Assembly: GCA_021202575.1 (NCBI GenBank)
Contig: JAJQCU010000053.1
Span: forward strand, 1 to 7,604
Direction: 5' to 3'
DNA from: Lachnospiraceae bacterium
Lineage (GTDB): Bacteria; Bacillota; Clostridia; Lachnospirales; Lachnospiraceae
DNA length: 7,604 nt
A program made the translations under genes and the position numbers. Numbering within the stretch: the first letter of the stretch is position 1; every line of letters begins with the position of its first letter. Shown piece after piece: positions 1 to 6,270 of the stretch. The notes below the pieces were generated by a model that was not told the DNA's origin, ran no database searches, and saw nothing but the letters and a program-made list of their open reading frames with translations.

Positions 1-2
1 TG

Positions 3-488
3 CGCGGCGGGGAGAAGCTCTCCTATGTACAGCGGGACGGTGCGGTCTACGCGGAGCTCCCCCACAAATTTGAGGCCGGTACGGTCAACGCCGCGGATGC
101 GGTGGGGCTGTCGGCAGCCATAGATTATATAGAGGAGATTGGCTGGCCTGAGATTCAGAAGCGGGAGGAGACGCTGACAAAATATGCCTTTGAGGGCATG
201 ACGGCGGTACCCGGGGTGCGTATTCTGGGAAGCGGCGATTACAGACAGCATTATGGGATTTTAAGCTTCACTCTTGACGGCGTCCACCCCCATGATATCG
301 CGGCCATTCTGGCGGACGATAAGGTGGCGGTCCGCGCCGGGCATCACTGCGCCCAGCCGCTGCTTGCCCATCTGGGCGTGCGGTCAAGCGCCAGAGTGAG
401 CCTTGCTTTCTATAATACGGAGGAGGATATCGACAGGCTGTTAAGCAGCCTGAAAACCATAAGGAGGAAAATGGGCCTTGGCGAATAA
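3..488 (+). CDS. sufS: Cysteine desulfurase SufS, C-terminal part (5' end outside window)
   Basis: This is the C-terminal part of a pyridoxal-phosphate cysteine desulfurase, which takes sulphur from L-cysteine as a persulfide for Fe-S cluster assembly in the cytosol. The frame is open from the first base of the window, so the gene begins upstream. The apparent GTG at 102 is an internal codon. Visible family signatures are ELPHKFEAGTVNAADAVGL near the window start and RAGHHCAQPLL, which holds the active-site cysteine that carries the persulfide in group II (SufS-type) enzymes. The PLP-binding lysine would lie upstream and is not visible. The C-terminus ends in the usual helix (NTEEDIDRLLSSLKTI). 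The gene overlaps the start of sufU by 11 nt, which implies translational coupling and fits the SufS-SufU pairing of Gram-positives. Seen: motif and overlap. Inferred: sufCBD probably lies upstream. Confidence 0.95.
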   Translation, partial: RGGEKLSYVQRDGAVYAELPHKFEAGTVNAADAVGLSAAIDYIEEIGWPEIQKREETLTKYAFEGMTAVPGVRILGSGDYRQHYGILSFTLDGVHPHDIAAILADDKVAVRAGHHCAQPLLAHLGVRSSARVSLAFYNTEEDIDRLLSSLKTIRRKMGLGE

Positions 489-903
489 CACCTTTTATAA
501 TGAAATTCTGACGGATCACAACCTGCATCCTTACCATAAGGAGCGGCTGTCGGACGCCAATCTGGTGCTGGAGGGCATCAATCCATCCTGCGGCGACGAC
601 ATTATTTTACAGCTGAAGGTGGAGGACGGCATCATTGTGGACGGCACCTTCGAGGGCGATGGCTGCGCCATCTCCCAGGCCTCTGTGGACATCATGCTGG
701 ACATGGTGGTGGGCCGCACGAAGGAGGAAGCGCTGCGTATCGCGGAGCTTTTTCACAAAATGATTGAGGGCAGCGCCAGCGAGGAGGAAATCGAGGAGTT
801 AGAGGAGGCGGGAGCCCTGCGCGACATCTCCCACATGCCCGCCCGGGTCAAGTGCGCCGTGCTGGGCTGGAACACCATGAAGGAAATGCTGGAGAAGGTG
901 TGA
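478..903 (+). CDS. sufU: Fe-S cluster assembly sulfurtransferase SufU
   Basis: SufU accepts the persulfide sulphur from SufS through a zinc-bound cysteine and passes it to the SUF machinery. It belongs to the IscU-like NifU N-terminal fold family. The 141-residue length is normal. The three conserved cysteines are present: Cys38 and Asp40 in NPSCGD, Cys63 in GDGCAIS and Cys126 in RVKCAVLGW. The roughly 20-residue insertion before the last cysteine (GSASEEEIEELEEAGALRDISHMPARVKCA) distinguishes SufU from IscU. Translation starts at a TTG, chosen because AGGAGG at 462-467 sits about 10 nt upstream and because MANNTFYNEIL matches the normal N-terminus. The ATG at 471 is in the sufS frame and stops after five codons. 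The weak start is offset by coupling to sufS. It appears to be the last intact gene of its operon. Confidence 0.95.
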   Translation: MANNTFYNEILTDHNLHPYHKERLSDANLVLEGINPSCGDDIILQLKVEDGIIVDGTFEGDGCAISQASVDIMLDMVVGRTKEEALRIAELFHKMIEGSASEEEIEELEEAGALRDISHMPARVKCAVLGWNTMKEMLEKV

Positions 904-950
904 GAGGCGCCCATCCCGGCCAATTCAAAAATTCATCTGAACGTGGGGAA

Positions 951-1316
951 CCGCCTGAGAAGTTGATTGGCGATTTGAATACCCTGAGTTTCCTGTTTGA
1001 AGCTCTGTGCGAACGAGATTTATGCATCTATGCGGAATCCTTCGGGGCAAAGCTGTATCATTATCAGGACTACGCGGGCAGAGAAATTGACGCTGTCATT
1101 GAGCTTGATGATGGAGACTGGTGCGCCTTTGAAATCAAGCTCGGGGCCAATAAAATCGACGAGGGCGCGGAAAGCCTAAACAGGATCAGAGCAAAAATTA
1201 CGGAAGATGGAGGCAGGCCGCCGAAGGTCTGCTGTGTCATATGCGGTCTTTCCAATGCCGCCTATCAGAGAGAGGACGGAGTGCTTGTGGTGCCGGTTAC
1301 GGCTTTAAAGAATTGA
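951..1316 (+). pseudogene. 5'-truncated remnant of a DUF4143-type AAA ATPase
   Basis: About 121 codons resemble the C-terminal end of the large family of ATP-binding proteins made of an AAA domain followed by DUF4143. Matching stretches include PPEKLIGDLNTLSFLFEALCERDL, YHYQDYAGREIDAVIEL, the FEIKLG segment and the terminal REDGVLVVPVTALK. The GREID...FEIK pattern is the restriction-nuclease-like core typical of this C-terminal domain. Full-length members are roughly 400 residues with Walker A and B motifs. None is present here, and upstream of 951 the frame runs into unrelated sequence and then into sufU in another frame. There is no credible start or ribosome binding site. I read it as a decayed fragment left by recombination or deletion next to sufU. 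Whether a short C-terminal polypeptide is still made from an internal TTG is unknown, but it looks unlikely. Confidence 0.8.
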
Positions 1317-1348
1317 ATGTTAAATGTTAAATTTTTGCAAAAAATGTG

Positions 1349-1377
1349 TTGACAGTGTTTATTTTTTGTGCTAATTT
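1349..1377 (+). promoter_or_regulatory. Probable sigma-A promoter for the bglG-type leader
   Basis: A perfect -35 box TTGACA (1349-1354) is followed by a 17-bp spacer and the -10 box TAATTT (1372-1377). The -10 box is preceded by TG plus one base, an extended -10. A start near 1383-1385 would place the first RAT-like hairpin at the very 5' end of the transcript. The upstream flank is AT-rich, with a tandem AATGTTA AATGTTA. The -10 hexamer itself is weak, but the box spacing and the leader layout support the call. Confidence 0.7.
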
Positions 1378-1382
1378 TACTC

Positions 1383-1426
1383 TTGTACAGGGATGTTATC
1401 CGTAAGGAGCATGGCCTGATGTACAA
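1383..1426 (+). promoter_or_regulatory. RAT-like hairpin 1 (antiterminator binding site candidate)
   Basis: The core at 1389-1417 reads AGGGATGTTA, stem TCC, loop GTAA, stem GGA, then GCATGGCCT. The TGTTA ... GCATG halves flanking a short stem-loop are the layout of ribonucleic antiterminator (RAT) sites bound by BglG/LicT/GlcT-type proteins. AGG pairs with CCT below the internal loops. The helix extends outward because TTGTAC (1383-1388) pairs with GTACAA (1421-1426) across a GAT bulge. No terminator overlaps this element, so its role is less clear than that of the next one. Confidence 0.55.
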
Positions 1427-1450
1427 AACTGGATAGAGACAGATATATGA

Positions 1451-1475
1451 AGGTGTTACTTTTCAAGGCATGACG
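1451..1475 (+). promoter_or_regulatory. RAT-like element 2 overlapping the leader terminator
   Basis: The sequence is AGGTGTTACT, loop TTTC, then AAGGCATGACG. It matches the pattern GTGTTACT ... AGGCATGA that I recall for GlcT-type RAT sites. CTT (1459-1461) can pair with AAG (1465-1467). The 3' half (1464-1470) is also the 5' arm of the terminator at 1464-1515, so RAT folding and terminator folding exclude each other. That is the expected mechanism for control by the BglG-type protein encoded immediately downstream. Confidence 0.7.
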
Positions 1476-1515
1476 GATGAACAGGAGACTGTTATTGTAC
1501 TGCCTTGATTTTTTT
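1464..1515 (+). terminator. Conditional intrinsic terminator in the antiterminator leader
   Basis: CAAGGCA (1464-1470) pairs perfectly with TGCCTTG (1501-1507), followed by A and seven T (1509-1515). The interior carries a second hairpin, AACAG (1480-1484), GAGA, CTGTT (1489-1493). It lies between the promoter and the GTG start at 1600, so it would stop transcription before the gene unless RAT element 2 is stabilised. This indicates autoregulation. Confidence 0.75.
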
Positions 1516-1599
1516 ATATCTGTCAGAGGAACATGGCGTGGAAATGGCTCGCTCAGTGAGATAATTTCCTGTAGCTGCGGGGGAAAGGGAGTAACGTCC

Positions 1600-2436
1600 G
1601 TGCGTGCGGTCAAGAAGATCAACAATAATACAGTGATCTGTGTGGATTCAGGCGGGATGGAGATCGTCGCTATGGGGAAGGGCATCGGATATCCGGCTGT
1701 CCCCAGGGAGGTCCCGCTGGAAGAGATCGAGCGCACATTTTACGATGTGAAGTCCAGCCAGCTGCAGCTTTTCACGGATATCCCGGACGAGGTGATGCTG
1801 TTCACGGCAAAGATCATCGATATTGCCAAAAATGAGCTGCCCGATGAACTGAGCCCCAACGCGGTGTTTACCCTGGCTGACCACATTGCCTTCTGCATAG
1901 AGAGGGCGAGGAAGCAGATTCATGTGAGAATGCCCCTTGCCTATGATGTGGAACAGATGTATCCGAAGGAGTACCGGATCGGGAAATACGCGGTATCCAA
2001 AATCCGGAAGCAGTTTCAGGTGGCGGTACTCAACGAGGAAGCTGTCGGTATCGCGATGAGCCTTGTGAATTCGGAGATTTATCCGGATGGCTATGGGGGA
2101 CAGAGCAGGGATGCCTCGGATGAGTCGATGCTGGAGGATATTACAGAGATTGTTGAAAGTGAGTATCATATCATTATCGACAGGGAAACCTTCAGTTACG
2201 CCAGATACGCGACCCACTTACAGTATCTGTTCCAGAGGATTCATGAAGGAAAGACCATTGATACGGACAATCTCCAGATGTATGGAACGATGCAGGAGGA
2301 ATATCCGGAGCTGACCGCCTGTGTGGACAAGATCGGAGAGCACCTGAAAACAAAATGGAAATGCGAGCTCTCCGAGGAAGAAAAATTATATATCGGTTTA
2401 CATGTAAATAGAATTTGCATCAAAGAAGGGATGTAA
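1600..2436 (+). CDS. BglG/LicT-family PRD-containing transcriptional antiterminator
   Basis: This encodes an RNA-binding antiterminator that, when activated, binds RAT hairpins and prevents formation of the overlapping terminator, so that sugar PTS genes are transcribed. The GTG at 1600 is chosen over an upstream in-frame start at 1477 because RAVKKINNNTVICVDSGGMEIVAMGKGIGY is the canonical co-antiterminator RNA-binding N-terminus. AGGGAG (1586-1591) lies 8 nt upstream, and 278 residues is the normal family length. Two PTS-regulation domains follow. PRD1 spans roughly residues 65-170, with His95 in LADHIAF. PRD2 spans roughly 175-278, with His206 in THLQYL and His268 in LHVNRI. The second PRD1 histidine, usually in a LHIVN context, is replaced by Ser154 in AMSLVN. 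The PRD histidines are phosphorylated by the cognate EII or by HPr. The partners here are probably the EIIBC and EIIA downstream. Its own leader carries RAT and terminator structures. Confidence 0.9.
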   Translation: MRAVKKINNNTVICVDSGGMEIVAMGKGIGYPAVPREVPLEEIERTFYDVKSSQLQLFTDIPDEVMLFTAKIIDIAKNELPDELSPNAVFTLADHIAFCIERARKQIHVRMPLAYDVEQMYPKEYRIGKYAVSKIRKQFQVAVLNEEAVGIAMSLVNSEIYPDGYGGQSRDASDESMLEDITEIVESEYHIIIDRETFSYARYATHLQYLFQRIHEGKTIDTDNLQMYGTMQEEYPELTACVDKIGEHLKTKWKCELSEEEKLYIGLHVNRICIKEGM

Positions 2437-2470
2437 CCTGAAAGAAATATAATCTGATGGGCATGGCCTC
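2427..2470 (+). promoter_or_regulatory. RAT-like element 3, overlapping the bglG-type stop codon
   Basis: AGGGATGTAACC (2427-2438) and GGGCATGGCCTC (2459-2470) closely match the two halves of RAT-like element 1 (AGGGATGTTATCC and GAGCATGGCCTG). AGG pairs with CCT and CC with GG. The loop here is about 20 nt, longer than in a standard RAT. The TAA stop codon of the antiterminator gene (2434-2436) lies inside the left half. The right half runs into the 5' arm of the terminator at 2466-2516, so the two structures would compete. This suggests control of the downstream operon by the antiterminator. Confidence 0.55.
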
Positions 2471-2516
2471 CACGATGAGACAGCTGTAGTTGTCTTTTTG
2501 TGGGGGCTGTTTTTTT
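2466..2516 (+). terminator. Intrinsic terminator after the antiterminator gene, probably conditional
   Basis: GCCTCCAC (2466-2473) pairs with GTGGGGGC (2500-2507) with one wobble pair, followed by TG and seven T (2510-2516). An inner stem, AGACA (2478-2482) with TGTCT (2491-2495), extends it. The overlap with RAT-like element 3 suggests it is read through when the antiterminator is active. Confidence 0.8.
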
Positions 2517-2912
2517 GAAAGAATGAAACTGCTTTGATCCACATACGCCAAATGCGCGCTGGGCGGGAAAGGAAAAAGCAGCTGCAGATAAATAAAACCT
2601 GAATCCGTGAAACTAAACTTTGTGCTATCTTCAAAAAGCATTGCTTTTACCGAAGTTTTTGGAAGATTCAGGTAAAATATTTCCACCTGAGACTAGTTAT
2701 ATTCCCGGCATGCATGGAAACGATCGACTCCGATATTAAGGCAGATGCTTTTGCGTGTCAGCTCCCCACAAGCTCCACAACGCAATCTTCTACTATATGT
2801 GAGGTCTGGCTCACAGCAATCCTCTGGAGGTTGGTCTAGATCTGGGTATTGACTTTGTGGGCCGGGATTTTTTGCCACGATTCAACTTGAAAAATTAAAG
2901 GAGAGAACAAAA
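2517..2912. other. 396-bp stretch with no recognised gene
   Basis: I see no convincing coding region on either strand. A minus-strand open frame at 2693-2878 contains a CGAC cysteine pair but has no ribosome binding site and no family I recognise. No good promoter is visible: TTGACT at 2849-2854 has no -10 box at the right distance, and TAAAAT at 2673-2678 has no -35. The stretch holds the nested inverted repeat at 2597-2673 and ends with the ribosome binding site of the next gene (AAAGGAGAG near 2898). It may be a recombination scar or a long leader reached by readthrough of the preceding terminator. Confidence 0.5.
2597..2673. repeat. Nested inverted repeat in the intergenic region
   Basis: Outer arms ACCTGAATC (2597-2605) and GATTCAGGT (2665-2673) are a perfect 9-bp inverted repeat. 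Inside lies a perfect 6-bp hairpin, AAAAGC (2634-2639), loop ATT, GCTTTT (2643-2648), flanked by CTTC and GAAG that can also pair. No T-tract follows the outer arm, so it is not a standard terminator. It could be an RNA structure, an operator, or part of a degraded mobile element. Confidence 0.55.
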
Positions 2913-4046
2913 ATGGAATGGAATCCGATTTGGAGTCAGGTACGGGTATCTTCCCCCATACTTCACCTGACGGGAAAAAAGAAACGAACGGTCATCTTTA
3001 CTGTTGCCGTCCCACAGAATGGAGAAAAGCTTCGCATTCGCTTTTCTGGCGAGCAGTCGAAGTACCCTGTCGTCATCGGCAGCTTGCGGATCTGGCTGAA
3101 TGGAAAATCAACTCCGGTGACGGTGCAGGGAGCTTCCTCTTTTACGATCCCCGCAAGGGAATCCTTGGTTTCCGATGAAATCCCCGTGTCTGTAAAAGTC
3201 GGGGATCAGCTGGAAGTGCGAATCTATTACCTCTCTAAACCTGCCGAAAGCAATGCCATTGAAGAAAAAGCCATTTCTTTCTCTGGGGATCAGACTGCCA
3301 TGGCAGTTCTTCCCGAATACAAAGAACCCGACTACAAAGCCAAGTATGGAATCTATGACTTCATCAGTTCTATCAGCAAAATTGAAGTCTATTCCGAAAG
3401 CCCTGTTTATCGGATCATAGCATTCGGTGACAGCATTACGGCCATGAGCCGTTGGACAAAACCCCTGCAAAAACGGCTTCAGGATTCCTATGGTGGAAAG
3501 TATGTTTTGCTCAATGCAGGTATCAGCGGCAACTGCCTCCTCTATGAAAAAAAGGGTATGATGGGAGCTCTCTATGGTCAGAAAGGTGTGGATCGTTTCC
3601 AGCGAGACGTTATGCAGGAGGAAAATCTCCACTGCGTGATTCTGGCTCTGGGCGTAAATGATATCAGCTATCTGAATGCCAAAACTAAGAAAAACATCAA
3701 CCAGAAAAGCTATCAGGAGGCTGTCAAGGATTTGGTTGCCCAGCTTCGGAACCAAAATGTTCGTGTAGTCGGACATACCATGACCCCAAGAAAGGGCTAT
3801 ACATTTGGAAAAAAATATACGCAGGAGGCAGAAGGGCTTCGTCAGGAGATCAATGCTTGGCTAAGAAGCTGCAATCTTTTTGATCTGTTGGTGGATACGG
3901 ATGCCATTCTCCGTGACCCCAATGCAGCTGATGTAATTCTAGAAGGATTGCACCAGGGCGATCACTTGCACCCCAACGAAGCAGGTGGTCAGAAAATTGC
4001 CGATGGTTACGATCTTCAAAAGCTGACAGGTGAGAACGATGGGTAA
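2913..4046 (+). CDS. SGNH/GDSL-family hydrolase (probable carbohydrate esterase)
   Basis: This 377-residue protein has an N-terminal beta-rich region (roughly residues 1-150), probably a sandwich domain, followed by an SGNH hydrolase domain. The four conserved blocks are visible: GDSIT with nucleophile Ser174, GISGN (203-207, oxyanion glycine), GVND (247-250, oxyanion asparagine) and DHLHPN (350-355) supplying catalytic Asp350 and His353. Enzymes of this fold remove acyl groups, often acetyl, from sugars, polysaccharides or lipids. The exact substrate cannot be read. The N-terminus (MEWNPIWSQVRV) is not a signal peptide, so it probably acts in the cytoplasm. The start has a good ribosome binding site (AAAGGAGAG, about 8 nt upstream). 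Its stop codon overlaps the start of the deacetylase gene (ATGGGTAA), implying coupled translation. By eye its base composition seems slightly poorer in GC than the PTS genes. Confidence 0.85.
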   Translation: MEWNPIWSQVRVSSPILHLTGKKKRTVIFTVAVPQNGEKLRIRFSGEQSKYPVVIGSLRIWLNGKSTPVTVQGASSFTIPARESLVSDEIPVSVKVGDQLEVRIYYLSKPAESNAIEEKAISFSGDQTAMAVLPEYKEPDYKAKYGIYDFISSISKIEVYSESPVYRIIAFGDSITAMSRWTKPLQKRLQDSYGGKYVLLNAGISGNCLLYEKKGMMGALYGQKGVDRFQRDVMQEENLHCVILALGVNDISYLNAKTKKNINQKSYQEAVKDLVAQLRNQNVRVVGHTMTPRKGYTFGKKYTQEAEGLRQEINAWLRSCNLFDLLVDTDAILRDPNAADVILEGLHQGDHLHPNEAGGQKIADGYDLQKLTGENDG

Positions 4047-4776
4047 AAAATATCTGACTTTTAGCTTTGACGATGGTCTGACGCAGGACCGAAAGATCGT
4101 AGAGCTCATGCATAAGTATGGTTTGAAGGGTACCTTTAATTTGAATGCCGGTCTGTTCGGTTTGCCGGGAGAAGTCAAAGGAATCCGAAGCTTTGCCCTC
4201 TGGGATGTTCCAAGAGGCACCAAGCATTTTCCCATCTTCTCCTACGCCGCCCACGACCGTATTCCCAAAGAGGAAGCCTTGACACTCTATGCGGGAATGG
4301 AGATCGCCAGCCATAGTTACAAGCATGAATTCTTAAACCGCATTCCCGAAGCAGAAATGCGGGAATCTCTGGATCGTGATATTGCAGAACTGGAGGAGAT
4401 GACTGGGAAAAAGATTCTGGGTCATGCTTACCCTAAAAGTGCAACTTCCCCGGAAATTCGGGCGCACCTTAAAAATAAAGGCGTGATTTACGGAAGAACT
4501 GCCTTACCAACCGGGAAATTTGCTTTCCCTGAGGATCCGCTGGACTATGCGCCAAGTTGTATGCTTGCTCAGGGAAATGCTGTCAAGCTTATCCATCAAT
4601 TTGACGCACTTTCCGCCGAGGAGGACACGCTGCTTCTAATGTGGGGCCATGGCTATGAATTTGACTATGGGACAAAGGGCCATGACTGGAAGGAACTGGA
4701 ACACATCTTCTCGGAAGCCGCCCAATGCGGGGATTGCATTTTCTGTACCAACGCAGAGGCATTTTCCCATATTTGA
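4039..4776 (+). CDS. NodB-type polysaccharide deacetylase family protein
   Basis: This is a metal-dependent carbohydrate esterase family 4-like protein of 245 residues from the ATG at 4039. That start is preferred over the in-frame GTG at 4030 because AGGTGAG (4027-4033) is well spaced before the ATG and the ATG overlaps the stop of the esterase gene. Motif 1 is SFDDG (residues 9-13, Asp11 and Asp12: catalytic base and metal ligand). Motif 2 is HSYKH (92-96, two metal-binding histidines). A later AYPKS segment corresponds to motif 3, and WGHGYEF with His204 supplies the C-terminal catalytic histidine. Family members remove N- or O-acetyl groups from chitin, peptidoglycan, xylan or short amino-sugar oligomers. 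No signal peptide or membrane anchor is visible, which is unusual for a wall-acting enzyme. This, and its position just before a PTS permease, argue for action on an imported, phosphorylated sugar in the cytoplasm. Confidence 0.85.
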   Translation: MGKKYLTFSFDDGLTQDRKIVELMHKYGLKGTFNLNAGLFGLPGEVKGIRSFALWDVPRGTKHFPIFSYAAHDRIPKEEALTLYAGMEIASHSYKHEFLNRIPEAEMRESLDRDIAELEEMTGKKILGHAYPKSATSPEIRAHLKNKGVIYGRTALPTGKFAFPEDPLDYAPSCMLAQGNAVKLIHQFDALSAEEDTLLLMWGHGYEFDYGTKGHDWKELEHIFSEAAQCGDCIFCTNAEAFSHI

Positions 4777-4846
4777 CGGTAGAACACCATGGAACAATAT
4801 GAAAAAGAATATCTGAACCAATCAAGTAAAAGAAGGAGATTTTATT

Positions 4847-6250
4847 ATGGCAAACTCAAATGAGCAGATCGCAAAAGAAGTGCTGAAAGCTGTGGGAGGT
4901 AAAGAAAACATAACGAATGTTGCCCATTGCATGACGAGGCTGCGCTTCAACTTAAAGGATATGGGTATTCCCAGTGAAGAAAAGATCAAGGCGATCAAGG
5001 GCGTGCTGGGAGTGACTGTGGCCGGCGGACAATTTCAGGTTATTATCGGACAAAATGTGCCGAAGGTGTATGATTCTCTTTGCGAACAGGGTGGAATTGC
5101 GAAACAGGAGGTAATCAACGAAAATCTGGACGCGCCGAAGGAAAAGCTGACGCCAAAAAAAATCGGTAGCAATATTATGGCATACCTGTCAGGAAGTATG
5201 GTGGCGCTGATTCCCGTGATGATGGCAGCCGGACTTTTTAAAGCGGTGCTTTCTGTGATCGGACCTGATATGCTTGGCTTAATAAGCGCGGAAAGCAACC
5301 TTTATATCCTGCTGGATTTCCTTTATGACGCCGGATTTTATTTTATTCCCATTTTACTTGGCTTTTCCGCTGCCAAGAAGCTTGGAATTGACCAGATGCT
5401 GGGGGCTTATATGGGATGCATTCTGATAGCGCCTGACCTGCTTACACTCGTGAGCGAGGGGGCGTCCTTCTCCATATTGGGTATTCCGGTGACGCTTTCT
5501 GATTATTCTCAGACAGTGATGCCTATTTTACTGTCTGTGTGGATAATGAGTTATATTTATAAATTTTTCAAAAAAGTAATGCCGGATGCCTTGACAACAA
5601 TTTTCACCCCGTTTTTGACAATGGCTGTTATCACTCCGATTTCCCTCTGCCTGCTTGCGCCTTTGGGGACAATTTTGAGCGGCCTGCTCAGCGGCGCACT
5701 GCTGGCGCTCGGAAACGCTACCGGCTTTATCGGAGTGGGGATTATCGCGGCTCTGTGGGAGTTTGTGGTTATGACAGGTATGCATATGGTCATTCTGATG
5801 GCAATGTTTACTACTTATTTTGAAACGGGATACATGACAGGCATTTCCCTGGTATGGATGTCCGCCACATGGGCGGCGTTCGGCATGGCTCTGGGCGCGG
5901 CGCTCCGGCTGAAAAATAAGGAAGATAAAAGCATGAGCTTTGGCTGCTTTATCTCCGGAATTATCGGCGGTATTACAGAGCCTGTCCTGTATGGACTTGG
6001 CTTCAAATATAAAAGGACATTTCTGGGTTTGATGATCGGCGCGTTTGTGGGCGGCTGCTATGCCGGGATTACCAATGTGTGTGCCTATGTGATGGTGACT
6101 TCCAGCAATTTCCTTTCACTGATTGCATACACCGGAGGAAGCTCTGCCAATATGATTAACGGTGTGATTACCTGTATTCTTTCATTCGTGGTGGCAACCG
6201 TGGCGACTTACTTCCTTGGGTTCTCAAAGGAGGAGCTTGCTGCACAATAA
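4847..6250 (+). CDS. PTS transporter subunit EIIBC, glucose/beta-glucoside superfamily
   Basis: This 467-residue protein is the membrane permease and phosphotransfer subunit of a phosphotransferase system. It imports a sugar and phosphorylates it during transport. The N-terminal EIIB domain (about residues 1-90) has the phosphocysteine Cys28 in NVAHCMTRLRF. A linker of about 20 residues leads to the multi-helix EIIC domain (about 110-460), which has the conserved GGITEPVLYG loop (374-382) near the substrate site. EIIB and EIIC are fused and EIIA is separate, whereas many BglP-type proteins carry all three. EIIBC-only fusions are common for sucrose, trehalose and N-acetylmuramate permeases. 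The sugar specificity cannot be assigned. AGAAGGAGA sits 8 nt before the ATG. No promoter is visible in the 70 bp after the deacetylase gene, so cotranscription is likely. Confidence 0.92.
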   Translation: MANSNEQIAKEVLKAVGGKENITNVAHCMTRLRFNLKDMGIPSEEKIKAIKGVLGVTVAGGQFQVIIGQNVPKVYDSLCEQGGIAKQEVINENLDAPKEKLTPKKIGSNIMAYLSGSMVALIPVMMAAGLFKAVLSVIGPDMLGLISAESNLYILLDFLYDAGFYFIPILLGFSAAKKLGIDQMLGAYMGCILIAPDLLTLVSEGASFSILGIPVTLSDYSQTVMPILLSVWIMSYIYKFFKKVMPDALTTIFTPFLTMAVITPISLCLLAPLGTILSGLLSGALLALGNATGFIGVGIIAALWEFVVMTGMHMVILMAMFTTYFETGYMTGISLVWMSATWAAFGMALGAALRLKNKEDKSMSFGCFISGIIGGITEPVLYGLGFKYKRTFLGLMIGAFVGGCYAGITNVCAYVMVTSSNFLSLIAYTGGSSANMINGVITCILSFVVATVATYFLGFSKEELAAQ

Positions 6251-6270
6251 ATTCTATGGTAAAATTTCAT

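Noticed and set aside
1292..1307. GCCG-GTTA-CGGC followed by TTT as a terminator for the suf operon
   Set aside because: The stem is only 4 bp and the T-tract is 3 nt, so it is too weak to call.
1477..1599. N-terminal extension of the antiterminator reading frame from an ATG at 1477
   Set aside because: It lies inside the leader terminator, resembles no protein, and the canonical RNA-binding N-terminus with a good ribosome binding site begins at the GTG at 1600.
2849..2876. TTGACT as a -35 box of a promoter for the esterase gene
   Set aside because: No acceptable -10 hexamer occurs 16-18 bp downstream.
2693..2878. Minus-strand 61-codon frame with a CGAC cysteine pair, considered as a zinc-ribbon or transposase fragment
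   Set aside because: There is no ribosome binding site, a stop codon lies just upstream, and I recognise no family. The similarity is too slight to call.
3108..3776. Long minus-strand open frame opposite the esterase gene
   Set aside because: It is a shadow of a gene with clear catalytic motifs on the + strand and has no recognisable protein features.
4789..4864. Short 24-codon frame before the EIIBC gene as a leader peptide
   Set aside because: There is no ribosome binding site, and it overlaps the well-supported EIIBC start.
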